Source of the DNA: an uncultured Clostridia bacterium
GTDB lineage: Bacteria > Bacillota > Clostridia > TANB77 > CAG-508
Reading direction: 5' to 3'
DNA length: 50,980 nt
NCBI GenBank assembly: GCA_934177795.1
Contig: CAKPPS010000006.1
Location: forward strand, 1 to 50,980
Positions 39,001 through 48,700 of this stretch are shown here, piece by piece; the first letter of the stretch is position 1, and each line of letters begins with the position of its first letter. The notes under the pieces were generated by a model. That model did not search any database. It saw only the letters and a list, made by a program, of their open reading frames with translations, and was not told where the DNA came from. The translations under genes were made by a program, and so were the position numbers.

Positions 39001-40201
39001 TAAATCTACAGCTAATATGGTAGATTTGACAAAATACTTATTATATAAAGCGACAAACGATACTAAATTTTGGGATGCAAATAAAGAATTTGATTTTAGT
39101 ATTTTTGACCCTGATAATTTTGTAACAACATCTGAAGCGGGAGGAGATTTTGTAGTAAAGACGGATGCAAGTGGAGCAGCACCAGTAGTTACAGATAAAG
39201 CAAAGTTAGAAGAAGGTTTAAAGAAATGGTTAAAATCAAATTCTAAACAGAGAAATAATGCATTATCCGTAGTAGATACAGTGTTACAATGTCAAGAAGA
39301 AAATAAAGTGAATGCAGTGTTTGTGTATGCATTTTTAAGACAAGAGACAGGTATTGGTTCAGCTAACACAGCACATGTAAAAACAGAAAACAACTGGGGA
39401 AGTTGGAATTTAGGTCATGTATATAGTAGTCCGGAAGAGAATATAAAAACAATTACAAATGGAATGCAAAATGGAAATATATATTTTAAAAAAGGGAATA
39501 CGACTGTAAGTAAAATAGGTGCAATTTATTGTCCAAATGAACCAAGCCATCCTAATCAAGGTGATGATTGGATACAAAGAGTTAACAAAAATATGTCAGA
39601 CCTATATTCTTGTATGGGAATACAGACCTCAGTCAGTGGTGGCTCAGGTTCTGTTGCTAAAGGAGGAGCAGGAACTACAGGTGTATATACATCAACAAAA
39701 GGTAAAAAATACAATTTATATTTACAAGGAAGTGGTGCACCATGGGCCAATAATGATTATGGTGATTCTCATAGTATGGCCTATGCTGGTTGTGGACCAA
39801 CAGCAGAAGCGATTATTGCTAGTGCATATAATGCTAATATAACACCAGAAACCGCAAGAGCAGATATAGTAAAACATTTAGGAAGAGGAAATCATTCAAA
39901 TGCTACTTGGATAGGACAATCATTTAAAAGATTAGTTCCAAATGTAAAGACGAGTGTTGGAAATTTTGTTTCAACTAAAGTAAAAAGTTGTTTAAATAGT
40001 GGCGGACAAGTATGGTTAGTAGTGCAGAACTGTAAATATACAAGTGGAGCACATTGTATGGCGTTAATTGACTATAAAGAGAGCAATCAAGTATATGTAG
40101 CACACGGAAATTCAAAACGTAGGCCATCTGGCTGGGACTCAATAAGTGCTATAAAAAGCTATCTAAAATATAGTAGTGTATTGTATGTAGGAGGAAATTA
40201 G
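36071..40201 (+). CDS. Giant membrane-anchored multi-domain cell-wall hydrolase of the T4SS
   Basis: 1376 residues, membrane helix at about 9-29, rest exterior. Modules in order: an NlpC/P60 or CHAP-like amidase with Cys382 (RANCASTVSWAL) and His452 (NVVHTNVYAG); an M23/LytM-like fold at about 535-655 (VVEIDHGNGYISKYKY) in which the usual HxH pair is replaced by VEFQIE, so it is probably non-catalytic; a long Thr/Ser/Asp-rich spacer (660-1030); a glucosaminidase-like module with Glu1092 (AFLRQETGIGS) and ENNWGSWNLG; and a C-terminal C39-like peptidase with Cys1241 (YAGCGPTAEA) and His1328 (GAHCMALIDY). Conjugative T4SS of Gram-positives carry such hydrolases to open peptidoglycan; four modules in one chain is rich. 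The gene is intact with no CGG site. Confidence 0.8.
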   Translation: MRKKELVRKIIVLITIIVIVIISAASVYVIKKDDGTYKEDDWKNTQFASEQFVNSTTIDNDGKMSTTMTAQEVWDKLKANNSRVSLYLNGPEELAKLMNAEMVTQYLDTRKNPDEEYNWDDIKNIDVNSKDVHGIVKLKRAGDDGKTNTMKYVDPETFQSYIDAYNESGSEADKNRALSYFTLEETVSGDTSDSTSGELQTIDGVDMQVLTTNGLITVYNGDGSAMEGGSNDRFGQPLADGKVAARGIAPDKSVIYIQSRTSGEGSHANGKFYYICDTGGGLSSNQVDIYVKASQSVINRSPYGSYHKAKISLVEKNVTWKQYLSKYYNKTVGNGSTSGTSSNSDKTTATFLEKLKEQYQQINSNWTYSRNSPNKSKKRANCASTVSWALQEMGVLKKGQNVYINSKNKISNESKLSKYMTKIDGQGKTMNQLIKEGKLQEGDIVFWKNVVHTNVYAGNKKWYDSGTSATNKSTRHYTKDLTKPRKVSYLNNGSQKIYAIYRFNDKGELNNSSADTNNTNSDSSNNTTKVSENANSVLYWPTLETDISSSDSTKVDIKAKQGEDVFACETGTVKKAGNSKSAGKVVEIDHGNGYISKYKYNSEILVSVGDAVKKGQVIARTGKTGNAKEEGVEFQIEYNGSLVDPMSFKYENGLGSGTGGFAKNSKETAKSYVAKVATWNERTEKIQSNDPDIQGTNRTVYDMTSTDINYKELISGYTMPFDYLWDLLVMSEDKSFVMDLADLVLNSQLEITVHDNLTVDTNVNVKTYTKKKKTITNATVRVEYGDSADSTQSHSRTGGPWDDIESTDYKTTSTTITKTNTLDVSLTKADVWIVKYTKNYKYEVPDKTVTNSTNTLDDTPYPDSPNDTGQSDTYSHGADLLAEEESKLKASYNYVDGNVTSIDEKIYNGTFNKKENITDTVETKKYVEQPSSGVKEKTDPNSKEPNFVNILLKNENQKAKHSILGAPKWLFNILQGNKSTANMVDLTKYLLYKATNDTKFWDANKEFDFSIFDPDNFVTTSEAGGDFVVKTDASGAAPVVTDKAKLEEGLKKWLKSNSKQRNNALSVVDTVLQCQEENKVNAVFVYAFLRQETGIGSANTAHVKTENNWGSWNLGHVYSSPEENIKTITNGMQNGNIYFKKGNTTVSKIGAIYCPNEPSHPNQGDDWIQRVNKNMSDLYSCMGIQTSVSGGSGSVAKGGAGTTGVYTSTKGKKYNLYLQGSGAPWANNDYGDSHSMAYAGCGPTAEAIIASAYNANITPETARADIVKHLGRGNHSNATWIGQSFKRLVPNVKTSVGNFVSTKVKSCLNSGGQVWLVVQNCKYTSGAHCMALIDYKESNQVYVAHGNSKRRPSGWDSISAIKSYLKYSSVLYVGGN

Positions 40202-40202
40202 T

Positions 40203-41477
40203 GTGAAAAAAAGCTTAAAAATAATGATTATTGTATTAGTCATTTTGATTATAATAATAGCATTAATATTACTAGGTTGGAAGAGTAAAAATTTGGAAGG
40301 GATAAATAAAGAGGAAAAGATAAAGGATAGTGAATTTGAAGTAAAAGAAGAAAGTCAAATTACAAAAGTCACAGATGATCAAGAATTTTTTAGAGCAAGT
40401 AATTGTGTTCAATTATATTTAGATTACTTATATGATAATAATGAAGAGGCAGTAAAAACTGTATTAGATAAAAATTACATAGAAAATAAGAATATATCTG
40501 GGATTGATGGTTTGACAGGAGATATTAAGGAAGTCTTAAAAAATCAAGATACAGAAGGTGTAAAATTTATTCCACAGATAATAAATAGAGTTGAAAAAAG
40601 TATAGATATTTCAGTATATTTTATAGAAGGAAATCTTACTGATGAAAACTATCAAAATGAAAAGACAAGTAATTTTACAGTAATAATTGATACATCTAAA
40701 AATGTATTTTCAATCATACCTGAAAACTTAGAAAAAGAAAATGATTATAATTATAATTTAGATATAAAAGATGATACTACAGATTATTATAATGAAATTG
40801 ATAGTGAAGATATTTCTACTGTAAAAATATTAAAAACATATTATGATTATTATCAAAATTTGGCAATAAATAAACCAGAAAAGGCATTTGATTTGTTGGA
40901 CAAAGATTATAGGGAAAAAAGATTTAATAATGAACAATCAAAATATGTAGAATATTTAAATAACATAGATATTAAAAACTTAAGACTTAGTAAATATTTA
41001 TTTAATGTTTATGATGATTATACTGAATATGTTGCAAAAAACAATGATGATAGTTATTTTATAATTAATGAAAAAGCACCAATGGATATAAGTTTAATTT
41101 TAGATACACATACTATAGATGTAGCACAATTTACTAAAAAGTACAATGAAGGAAATGAGCAAATAAAGATGGGAATGAATATAGAAAAAGTTATTGAAGC
41201 AATCAATCAAAAGGACTATCAATATGTGTATAGTAAATTGGACGATACTTTTAAGCAAAATAACTTTCCTACATTAGATAGCTTTATAGAATATATTCAA
41301 AGTAATCTCTTTGAATACAATAAGGTAGAGTATGATGAATTTACTCAAGATGGAGATACTTCAATATATAAAGCAATTATAAAAAATAGTAAAGCTGAAA
41401 ATGAAGATGGAAAAAATATAACTTTTGTAATGAAATTATTGGAAGATTCTAATTATGTAATGTCATTTAGTATCTAA
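40203..41477 (+). CDS. Membrane-anchored protein with repeated NTF2-like segments
   Basis: 424 residues. Basic N-terminus and one helix at about 7-27 (IIVLVILIIIIALILLGW), then an exterior part with three similar helical segments: CVQLYLDYLYDNNEEAVKTV (about 68), ILKTYYDYYQNLAINKPEKA (about 210) and IEKVIEAINQKDYQYVYSKL (about 327), each followed by a D.(N/T)(Y/F) turn. This is the arrangement of tandem NTF2-like domains in TcpC/VirB8-like proteins. It starts 1 base after the hydrolase stop; its first codon may be the GTG-AAA pair at 40202 or in-frame ATG positions, uncertain by a codon. A perfect hairpin ends the operon. Confidence 0.55.
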   Translation: MKKSLKIMIIVLVILIIIIALILLGWKSKNLEGINKEEKIKDSEFEVKEESQITKVTDDQEFFRASNCVQLYLDYLYDNNEEAVKTVLDKNYIENKNISGIDGLTGDIKEVLKNQDTEGVKFIPQIINRVEKSIDISVYFIEGNLTDENYQNEKTSNFTVIIDTSKNVFSIIPENLEKENDYNYNLDIKDDTTDYYNEIDSEDISTVKILKTYYDYYQNLAINKPEKAFDLLDKDYREKRFNNEQSKYVEYLNNIDIKNLRLSKYLFNVYDDYTEYVAKNNDDSYFIINEKAPMDISLILDTHTIDVAQFTKKYNEGNEQIKMGMNIEKVIEAINQKDYQYVYSKLDDTFKQNNFPTLDSFIEYIQSNLFEYNKVEYDEFTQDGDTSIYKAIIKNSKAENEDGKNITFVMKLLEDSNYVMSFSI

Positions 41478-41488
41478 TTAATAAAATT

Positions 41489-41519
41489 ATAAAGAGAGAA
41501 TATTATATTCTCTCTTTAT
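41489..41519 (+). terminator. Hairpin ending the T4SS operon
   Basis: ATAAAGAGAGAATA (41489-41502) pairs perfectly with TATTCTCTCTTTAT (41506-41519), loop of three bases. U-run is short. Confidence 0.7.
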
Positions 41520-41539
41520 AGATAGAAAAGGAGGCTTTT

Positions 41540-42265
41540 ATGATAGAAATAAAAAATATTTCAAAATCTTACGTAAAAGGTTCAAAAGTGATAGATAATG
41601 TAAGCTTAGAAATAAAAGATGGAGAAATATTAGGTTTTTTAGGACCTAATGGAGCGGGAAAAACGACAATAATAAAGATGATAACGGGAATACTGGAAAT
41701 AGACAAGGGCGATATTTTGATAGAGAAAAATAGTATTATTAATAGTCCTTATGAAGCAAAAAAAGAATTTGGTTTAGTACCTGATAGTCCAGATATGTTT
41801 TTGAATTTAAAAGGAATAGAATACTTGAATTTTATAGCAGATATATATCAAATTGATGAAGAAAAAAGAATAGAAAGAATAAAAAAATTATCAAAAAAAT
41901 TTGATATGGAAGAAGCTTTAAATGAAAAAATAGAAAAATATTCACATGGAATGAGGCAGAAAATTGTAATAATTGGAGTATTGTTACATAGTCCTAAAAA
42001 TTGGATTTTAGACGAACCAATAACTGGATTAGATCCTAAATCAATATATGATCTAAAAAATATGATGAAAGAATATGCAAAGAATGGAAATGCTGTATTT
42101 TTTTCTACACATATATTAGAAGTAGCAGAAAATTTATGTGATAGAGTAGCTATTATAAACAAAGGAAAAATAGTATTTGTTGGAAAAATTGAAGAATTAA
42201 AAGTCAAAATGAAAGAAAACAGTTCATTAGAAGAATTATTTATGGAGATTATAGAAAATGATTAA
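41540..42265 (+). CDS. ABC transporter ATP-binding protein
   Basis: 241-residue ATPase of an ABC-2-type exporter. Walker A GPNGAGKTT, Q-loop region, signature YSHGMRQK (variant of LSGGQ), Walker B and D-loop WILDEPITGLD, and the switch His in FFSTHILEVAE. AAAAGGAGGCTTTT precedes the ATG. It overlaps the permease start by 8 bases (ATGATTAA). Substrate unknown; placement directly after the T4SS operon may be coincidental, as a hairpin separates them. Confidence 0.9.
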   Translation: MIEIKNISKSYVKGSKVIDNVSLEIKDGEILGFLGPNGAGKTTIIKMITGILEIDKGDILIEKNSIINSPYEAKKEFGLVPDSPDMFLNLKGIEYLNFIADIYQIDEEKRIERIKKLSKKFDMEEALNEKIEKYSHGMRQKIVIIGVLLHSPKNWILDEPITGLDPKSIYDLKNMMKEYAKNGNAVFFSTHILEVAENLCDRVAIINKGKIVFVGKIEELKVKMKENSSLEELFMEIIEND

Positions 42266-43901
42266 AAATATATGTTTATTAACAAAGATATCTATAAAAA
42301 ATATATTAGAGCGAATGCAGATTTTTGATAATGAAAATAAAAAAATTAACAAAAAATCAATTTATTTTTGGTTTATAATTATAATAGTTTGTACAATATC
42401 TTATATAAGTAATGAACTAATAAACGTTTTACAAGAATATAGTCAATTAGATTCATTTTTAGATATATTTTTTGCATTAATGACAACTTTTATTGTAATG
42501 CAAACAATTGTACTTAGTATGAATTTATTGTATTTTGCACAAGATGTAGAAAATTTATTGCAATATCCAATAAAACCTCTGGAATTGCTAATATCAAGAA
42601 TAAATACAATAGTTATAGTGCTGTATGGAACTGAATGTGTATTTGCAGTCATACCTCTAATCTTATATGGAATAACTAGTATGATGGGTATAGTATATTA
42701 TTTGGAAAGTATTTTTATATTAATATTATTGCCTATATTTTCAACAATTATAATTTCTATATTAACGTTAGTGATATTAAATTTAATAAAAAAAATTAAG
42801 AATAAAAATGCATTTCAGCTAGTTACAGTATCTATTCTATCAGCTGTCATAATTTTAGGAGAATTTATATTCATAAAAATATGTTTAAATGATTCACAAG
42901 AAATAGAAAAAACATTAATGTTTGTATGCGAATATATAAATAGATATTTTATAATTTTAAAGCCAATAGTTGAAATTTTAAAACAAGAAAATATATTAAG
43001 AAATATAATAAAAATAGGTATTGTATTTATGATAATATATGGGGTATTTATGTTTTTGGGGCAAAAATATTATATAAAAAATATATTAAAAACAACTGTA
43101 TATATAAAAAAAGCAAAGACAAAAAAAATATTTTGGCATAAACAATGTAGACAAGATAATATTATTTGTAGTTATATAAAAAATGATATTAAAAGTTTAT
43201 CAAGAAATATAGTATTTTTTATTCAAACAATTTATCCTATTTGTCTTATATTAATATTAGCTATAGCAATAGTATTAGTTGTTCGATTACAATTACAACA
43301 ATATGAAGATATAAATAATATATTTTCAACAGTTTATTTAAATATGGAGGGAGTTAGTATAATATTAGTTATTTTACAAATATTATTTTCTATACCCAAT
43401 ATATCACTTACAGCAATATCAAGACAAAGAGAAAATGCAGTATTTATGAAATATATACCTATTAGTTTTTTAAAACAATATTATTTAAAAAATGTACTAC
43501 AATGTGGTATAAACATACTAACTAGTATAGTGATTTTAGCGTTAATTAAGTTTATATTTGTAAAAATTACTGTAATGGAATTAATAATGTTATTTATTTT
43601 AGGTGGTTTTTTAAGTATAGTAAATAGCAAATTGATGTTGATAGTTGATATAAAGAAACCAATATTAAATTGGAAAAATGAAACTGAAATCATGAAGCAA
43701 AATCCAAATAAAATTTTTCAATATATATGGAATATATTAATATTTGTATTAATGATGTATATGAAGAAAGCATTAAAAAATATTTCTGTAATATATGGTA
43801 GTATCGTCATTATTATAGTTTTTGCTTTATTTGATATATTAATAAATAGATATGTAAAAAAGCAATTAAATAAAAATACTTTTTTTAATAGAATAATATA
43901 A
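42258..43901 (+). CDS. ABC-2-type transporter permease
   Basis: 547 residues with about twelve membrane segments arranged in two halves, the layout of large single-chain ABC-2 permeases paired with the preceding ATPase. Notable helices: near 33-55, 75-100, 125-150, 155-180, 190-215, 265-285, 330-350, 370-395 and 420-470. Very Ile-rich. The gene ends inside a hairpin shared with the convergent J-domain gene. Confidence 0.75.
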   Translation: MIKNICLLTKISIKNILERMQIFDNENKKINKKSIYFWFIIIIVCTISYISNELINVLQEYSQLDSFLDIFFALMTTFIVMQTIVLSMNLLYFAQDVENLLQYPIKPLELLISRINTIVIVLYGTECVFAVIPLILYGITSMMGIVYYLESIFILILLPIFSTIIISILTLVILNLIKKIKNKNAFQLVTVSILSAVIILGEFIFIKICLNDSQEIEKTLMFVCEYINRYFIILKPIVEILKQENILRNIIKIGIVFMIIYGVFMFLGQKYYIKNILKTTVYIKKAKTKKIFWHKQCRQDNIICSYIKNDIKSLSRNIVFFIQTIYPICLILILAIAIVLVVRLQLQQYEDINNIFSTVYLNMEGVSIILVILQILFSIPNISLTAISRQRENAVFMKYIPISFLKQYYLKNVLQCGINILTSIVILALIKFIFVKITVMELIMLFILGGFLSIVNSKLMLIVDIKKPILNWKNETEIMKQNPNKIFQYIWNILIFVLMMYMKKALKNISVIYGSIVIIIVFALFDILINRYVKKQLNKNTFFNRII

Positions 43902-43935
43902 AAATAAATGGATATTTATTTTATCCATTTATTTT
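43901..43935. terminator. Bidirectional terminator between permease and J-domain genes
   Basis: AAAATAAATGGATA (43901-43914) pairs perfectly with TATCCATTTATTTT (43922-43935) around a seven-base loop. It includes the stop codons of both convergent genes. Confidence 0.75.
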
Positions 43936-44574
43936 TATATTAAAAAGATTAATAAAAATATTAGCAATGAGTCTAATTATTGGATTGTCATTATATAAAT
44001 CATTCATATATTTTTTCATGAAAGGAAGTTGAAAAAATATAGATAATATCAATAGAACAATTAAAAATGATAATATATTTTTTAAATAATCAGAAAAAGT
44101 TCTTCTTTCTTTTATTTTATATCCTCTATTTTTCAAATCTTGTATATATGCATCATGATATGCTTTTTGTTTGGCTTGTTGTATTTCTTGTTCATATTTT
44201 ATATTATTAGTATAGTCTTGAGGGATATTGGTATTTTGAATATTTTGTTGATGATTGTTGAAATAATTTCTTTGACTCTGCAAATCATTCAATTCACTTT
44301 TTAATTCTTGATTCTGTCTATATAACATATCATATTTATCTCTAGAAATTTCATTATCAGATAAAGACTTATCATAAGAAGCCTTTAAAGAAGGGTCTGA
44401 CAAAGTTTGATAAGCTTCATTTATAACTTTAAAAATTTCTTCATATTTTTCTTTATTATTTTCACTTTGTAAATCTGGATGATATTTTTTAGCAAGAGTC
44501 TTATAAGCTTTCTCTATAATTTCAGGAGAAGCATTTCTATCTATTTGTAAAATCTTATAATAATTTTTTTCCAT
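43921..44574 (-). CDS. J-domain protein with C-terminal membrane anchor
   Basis: 217 residues. The N-terminal J domain (about 3-68) starts NYYKILQIDRNASPEIIEKA and has the HPD motif in KKYHPDLQS. There is no Gly/Phe region or zinc finger, so it is a type III (DnaJ-like) co-chaperone; a Gln/Asn-rich coiled coil spans about 80-150 and a single membrane helix lies at about 170-188 (LSFLIVLLILSIFF). It would recruit DnaK to the membrane; target unknown. Confidence 0.85.
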   Translation of the reverse strand: MEKNYYKILQIDRNASPEIIEKAYKTLAKKYHPDLQSENNKEKYEEIFKVINEAYQTLSDPSLKASYDKSLSDNEISRDKYDMLYRQNQELKSELNDLQSQRNYFNNHQQNIQNTNIPQDYTNNIKYEQEIQQAKQKAYHDAYIQDLKNRGYKIKERRTFSDYLKNILSFLIVLLILSIFFQLPFMKKYMNDLYNDNPIIRLIANIFINLFNIKING

Positions 44575-44784
44575 AATTTTATCCTTTCATAATAAATATA
44601 ACATAAAAAACAAAAGGAAGCAATAAAAAAAATGTGTTATTTCATGCTTTTAAATATGGAATAAATTACAAAAGAAGTTATACGTATAAAAAAATTCTAA
44701 CCAAATTTATAAATAAAACATAATATATATTGGTGGTAGTATATGTGAGCCTTTAGGCAAAGCGAGAAAGGAATGGATTTTAAT

Positions 44785-45633
44785 ATGAAATTAGGGTTAA
44801 GTTTATCTGGGGGAGGAGTAAAAGGAGCTGCACATATAGGAGTAATTAAAGCGTTAGAAGAAAAAAATATAAAAATTGATAGTATAGCTGGAACGTCATC
44901 TGGTAGTATAGTAGCAACATTATATGCAATGGGATATAATGCAGATGAAATATATAAAATATTTAAAAAGTATTGTAAAAAAATTAAATATGTAGATATG
45001 AAAAATATAATAAAATTAATTTATGGATTGGTTATAAGAAGGAAAATTATTATAGATGGATTAAATAGTGGAAAAGAGATAGAAAGGTTAATAAAAAAAG
45101 TTGGAAAAGAAAAAAATATAGAAAATATTACAGATATAAAAATGCCATTAGTAATTCCGGCGGTGGATATGTGTAGTGGAAAAGTTATAAGTTTTTCGTC
45201 TTTAAAAGATAAAAGAATATTAGATAATACAGAGTTTGTAAATAATATTGATATAGGTAAAGCTGTAAGAGCAAGTTGTAGTTATCCAGTTGTATTTTCT
45301 CCATGTACTAATGAAGATCATAAATTAATAGATGGAGGAATTAGGGAAAATACACCTTGGAGAGAGTTAAAAGAGATAGGTACAGAAAAGGTAATAAGTA
45401 TAGTATTTAAAGAAAAATTTGAAGCTAAAGATTGTTTTAATATTATTGATGTAGCAAGTCGAGCCATAGGGTTGTTATGTAATGAATTGTCTAATTATGA
45501 ATGGGCAGGGTCAGATTATTTAGTAGAAATAAATACTAAAAAAATTGGATTATTGGATATGGATAAAATAGATGAATTGTATGAAGTAGGATATAAAACT
45601 ATGAAAAATGAATTAGAAAAAATATTTGAGTAA
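44785..45633 (+). CDS. Patatin-like phospholipase (RssA/YlbK type)
   Basis: 282 residues from ATG 44785 (MKLGLSLSGGGVKGAAHIG); an in-frame ATG at 44773 abuts the AAAGGA ribosome site and is less likely. The oxyanion hole is SGGGVKG, the nucleophile motif GTSSGS (Ser), and the catalytic Asp is in LIDGGIREN. The family hydrolyses acyl lipids through a Ser-Asp dyad. No signal peptide. A convergent terminator separates it from the activase gene. Confidence 0.9.
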   Translation: MKLGLSLSGGGVKGAAHIGVIKALEEKNIKIDSIAGTSSGSIVATLYAMGYNADEIYKIFKKYCKKIKYVDMKNIIKLIYGLVIRRKIIIDGLNSGKEIERLIKKVGKEKNIENITDIKMPLVIPAVDMCSGKVISFSSLKDKRILDNTEFVNNIDIGKAVRASCSYPVVFSPCTNEDHKLIDGGIRENTPWRELKEIGTEKVISIVFKEKFEAKDCFNIIDVASRAIGLLCNELSNYEWAGSDYLVEINTKKIGLLDMDKIDELYEVGYKTMKNELEKIFE

Positions 45634-45726
45634 AAAATATAAAATATATAGAAATTTGAAATGGAATGTAAAAAATATTAATATCATAAAAACGTTTAAA
45701 TGAGTTTAATAATTTTTTAAAAATAA

Positions 45727-45768
45727 AAAATTAGATTTAGGCTGAATTTTTAGCTTAAATCTAATTTT
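45727..45768. terminator. Bidirectional terminator between patatin and activase genes
   Basis: AAAATTAGATTTAGGCT and AGCTTAAATCTAATTTT form a 17-bp stem with one G-U pair and an eight-base loop, with A and T runs at its ends. Confidence 0.75.
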
Positions 45769-45783
45769 GTGATAGAAAATTGT

Positions 45784-48700
45784 TTATTTTTTTTCTACGG
45801 TCTCTTGTATTTCAATATTCTCTGAATCTATAGCATTTTTCCTATTTTGTTGAGTTTGTAAATTATCTTTAGCAACAGTCATCAATAATTTAATTCTATT
45901 TGCTTGATTGGTCTCACTTGCACCAGGGTCGTAGTCTACAGGAGATATATTTGCATAAGGATAATTCTCACGTATTGTTTTTATAACACCTTTTCCAACA
46001 ACATGGTTTGGTAAACAAGCAAATGGTTGAACACAAATAATATTAGGAATACCATGTTCAATATATTCAATCATTTCAGCTGTTAAAAACCAGCCCTCAC
46101 CAGTTTGGTTTCCGATAGATAATACATTTTTAACTTTATCTTCTAGGTGCCAAATATCACAAGGAGGTAAATAGTTCTTTTTAGAATTTGCTAAAGCAAT
46201 TTTCATATCTTTTTCTAAGATGTCAATTAATTTTATAGCGGCTTTCATAACTTTAGCTGATGTTTTATTAGTATTTAATAAACTATTAAAAGTAATTTTA
46301 TGAGTAGCCATAAATTTAACAAATCCCATAAAGTCTGGTAAAATAACTTCAGCACCTTCTTTTTCTAATAAATCAGCTACAAAATTATTTCCAAAAGGAT
46401 GATATTTTATTAATACTTCACCAACTATACCAACTTTAGGTTTTTCCTTAGATGTATCTAATTCTATATTTTCAAAATCATTTACAATATCATAGATGCT
46501 TTGCTTAAATTCTTTATTTGATGATTTGCGTAATAAAGTTTTGCATTTTTCCATCCATTTATCAAATAATTTTTGGGTTTCTCCTTTATGTACTTCATAA
46601 GCTCTATTTTTTGTAAGCATTTTCTGTAATAAATCTCCATAAAGAACTGTTTTTAATAATCTTTCTAATAATGGAACTGTTAATTTAAATCCAGGCATTT
46701 TTTCCATACCAACAATATTAAATGATATTACTGGGATATTTTCAAATCCAGCATCTTTTAGAGCTTTTCGGATAAATCCGATATAATTAGTAGCTCTACA
46801 GCCTCCACCTGTTTGAGACATAATTAGTGCAGTTTTATTTAAGTCGTATTTTCCAGACTGTAATGCTTCTATCATTTGTCCTGTTACAAGGATAGATGGA
46901 TAACAAGCATCATTATTTACATATTTTAATCCGGTTTCAACAGTTTTTTGAGTACAATTTCTTAGTAATTCAACCTTATATCCGCTAGTTTGAACAGCAG
47001 TTTCTAACAATTCAAAATGAATAGGTGCCATTTGAGGAATTAAAATAGTGTAATCTTTTTTCATTTCTTTTGTAAAGATTTTTTTATGTTGTTCATAATT
47101 ACCAGTTGAATGAGATTCTCTTTTTTCTTTTTCTCTTTTATTCATACTAGCAAGTAGCGACCTAATACGTATTCTAACAGCTCCTAAATTGTTTACTTCA
47201 TCTATTTTTATTAAAGTATACATTTTATCATAACTAGATAAAATTTCTTCTACTTGGTCAGTAGTAACAGCATCAACACCACAACCAAAAGAATTTAATT
47301 GTACTAATTCTAAACAGTCATGTTTTCCAACGAAATCAGCGGCAGCATAAAGTCTAGCATGAAATACCCATTGATCAACAACTCTAATAGGTCTTTTTAC
47401 TTCGGTTTTATCAGAGATACTGTCTTCTGTTAAAACACATAAACCTAAAGATGTAATTAAAGTATCAATTCCATGATTTATTTCTGGATCTATATGATAA
47501 GGTCTTCCAGCTAAAACGATACCTTTTAAATTATTTTCTTCTATGTATTTTACTGTTTCTACCCCTTTTTGTTTAATATCATCTTTACATTTTTGATATT
47601 CTGTTTCAGCTTTTTCAGCAGCTTGAGATAATTCGTCTTTTGTAAAGTTATATTCTTTAAATTCATCTAATTCTAAAAGTTTTTTTACTAAATTTTTCTT
47701 ATCAAAAGGTAAAAATGGATTTAAAAATTTGATTTTTTTATCTTTTAATCCTTCTATATTATTTTTTAGTACTTCAGAATAAGATATAACAATAGGACAG
47801 TTATAATGGTTATCAGCCTTTTCATATTCTTTTCTAGAGTATGGCATACAAGGATAAAAAATTGTTGTAATACCTTGTTCTAGTAAACTTTCTATATGAC
47901 CATGAGAAAGTTTAGCAGGATAACATACAGATTCTGAAGGCATTGATTCCATACCTTTTTCATAAGTTTTTCTAGTACTTTTTTCAGATAATACTACTTT
48001 AAATCCTAGATTAGTTAAAAATGTAAACCAAAAAGGATAATCTTCATACATATTTAAAACTCTAGGGATACCAATGGTTCCACGAGTTGCTTCTGATTCT
48101 TCTAAAGGTTTATAATTGAAGATTCTTTCATATTTATACTGAACTAAATTTGGTAGTTTTTTAGATTTTGTAATAACTCCAGCACCTTTTTCACAACGAT
48201 TACCAGTTACATGTATTTGTCCATTGCTAAACTTATTAATTGTTAATTTACAATGGTTTTCACAATTATTACAATGAGTATGTGTTATTTTAATTTTTAA
48301 TTTGTCTAATTCTTCTGTTTTCAAAATACTAGAAGTATAGTTCATATCTAAATTAGATTCATATTGCTCTTTAGAGAGTAAAGCCATTCCGTAAGCTCCC
48401 ATAAGGCCTGCGATATTAGGACGTACAACATTTTTTCCAACAATTAATTCAAAAGCTCTTAATACAGCATCATTGTAAAATGTACCACCCTGAACTACAA
48501 TATGTTTTCCTAATGTTTCTACATCTCTAACTTTCATAACTTTTTGAATAGCATTTTTTATAACAGAATAAGATAAACCACTAGAAATATCACCAACTGT
48601 GTAACCTTCTTTTTGAGCTTGTTTTATTTTTGAGTTCATAAATACAGTACATCTAGAACCTAAATCTACAGGACGCTTAGCTTTAATAGCTTCTTTTACA

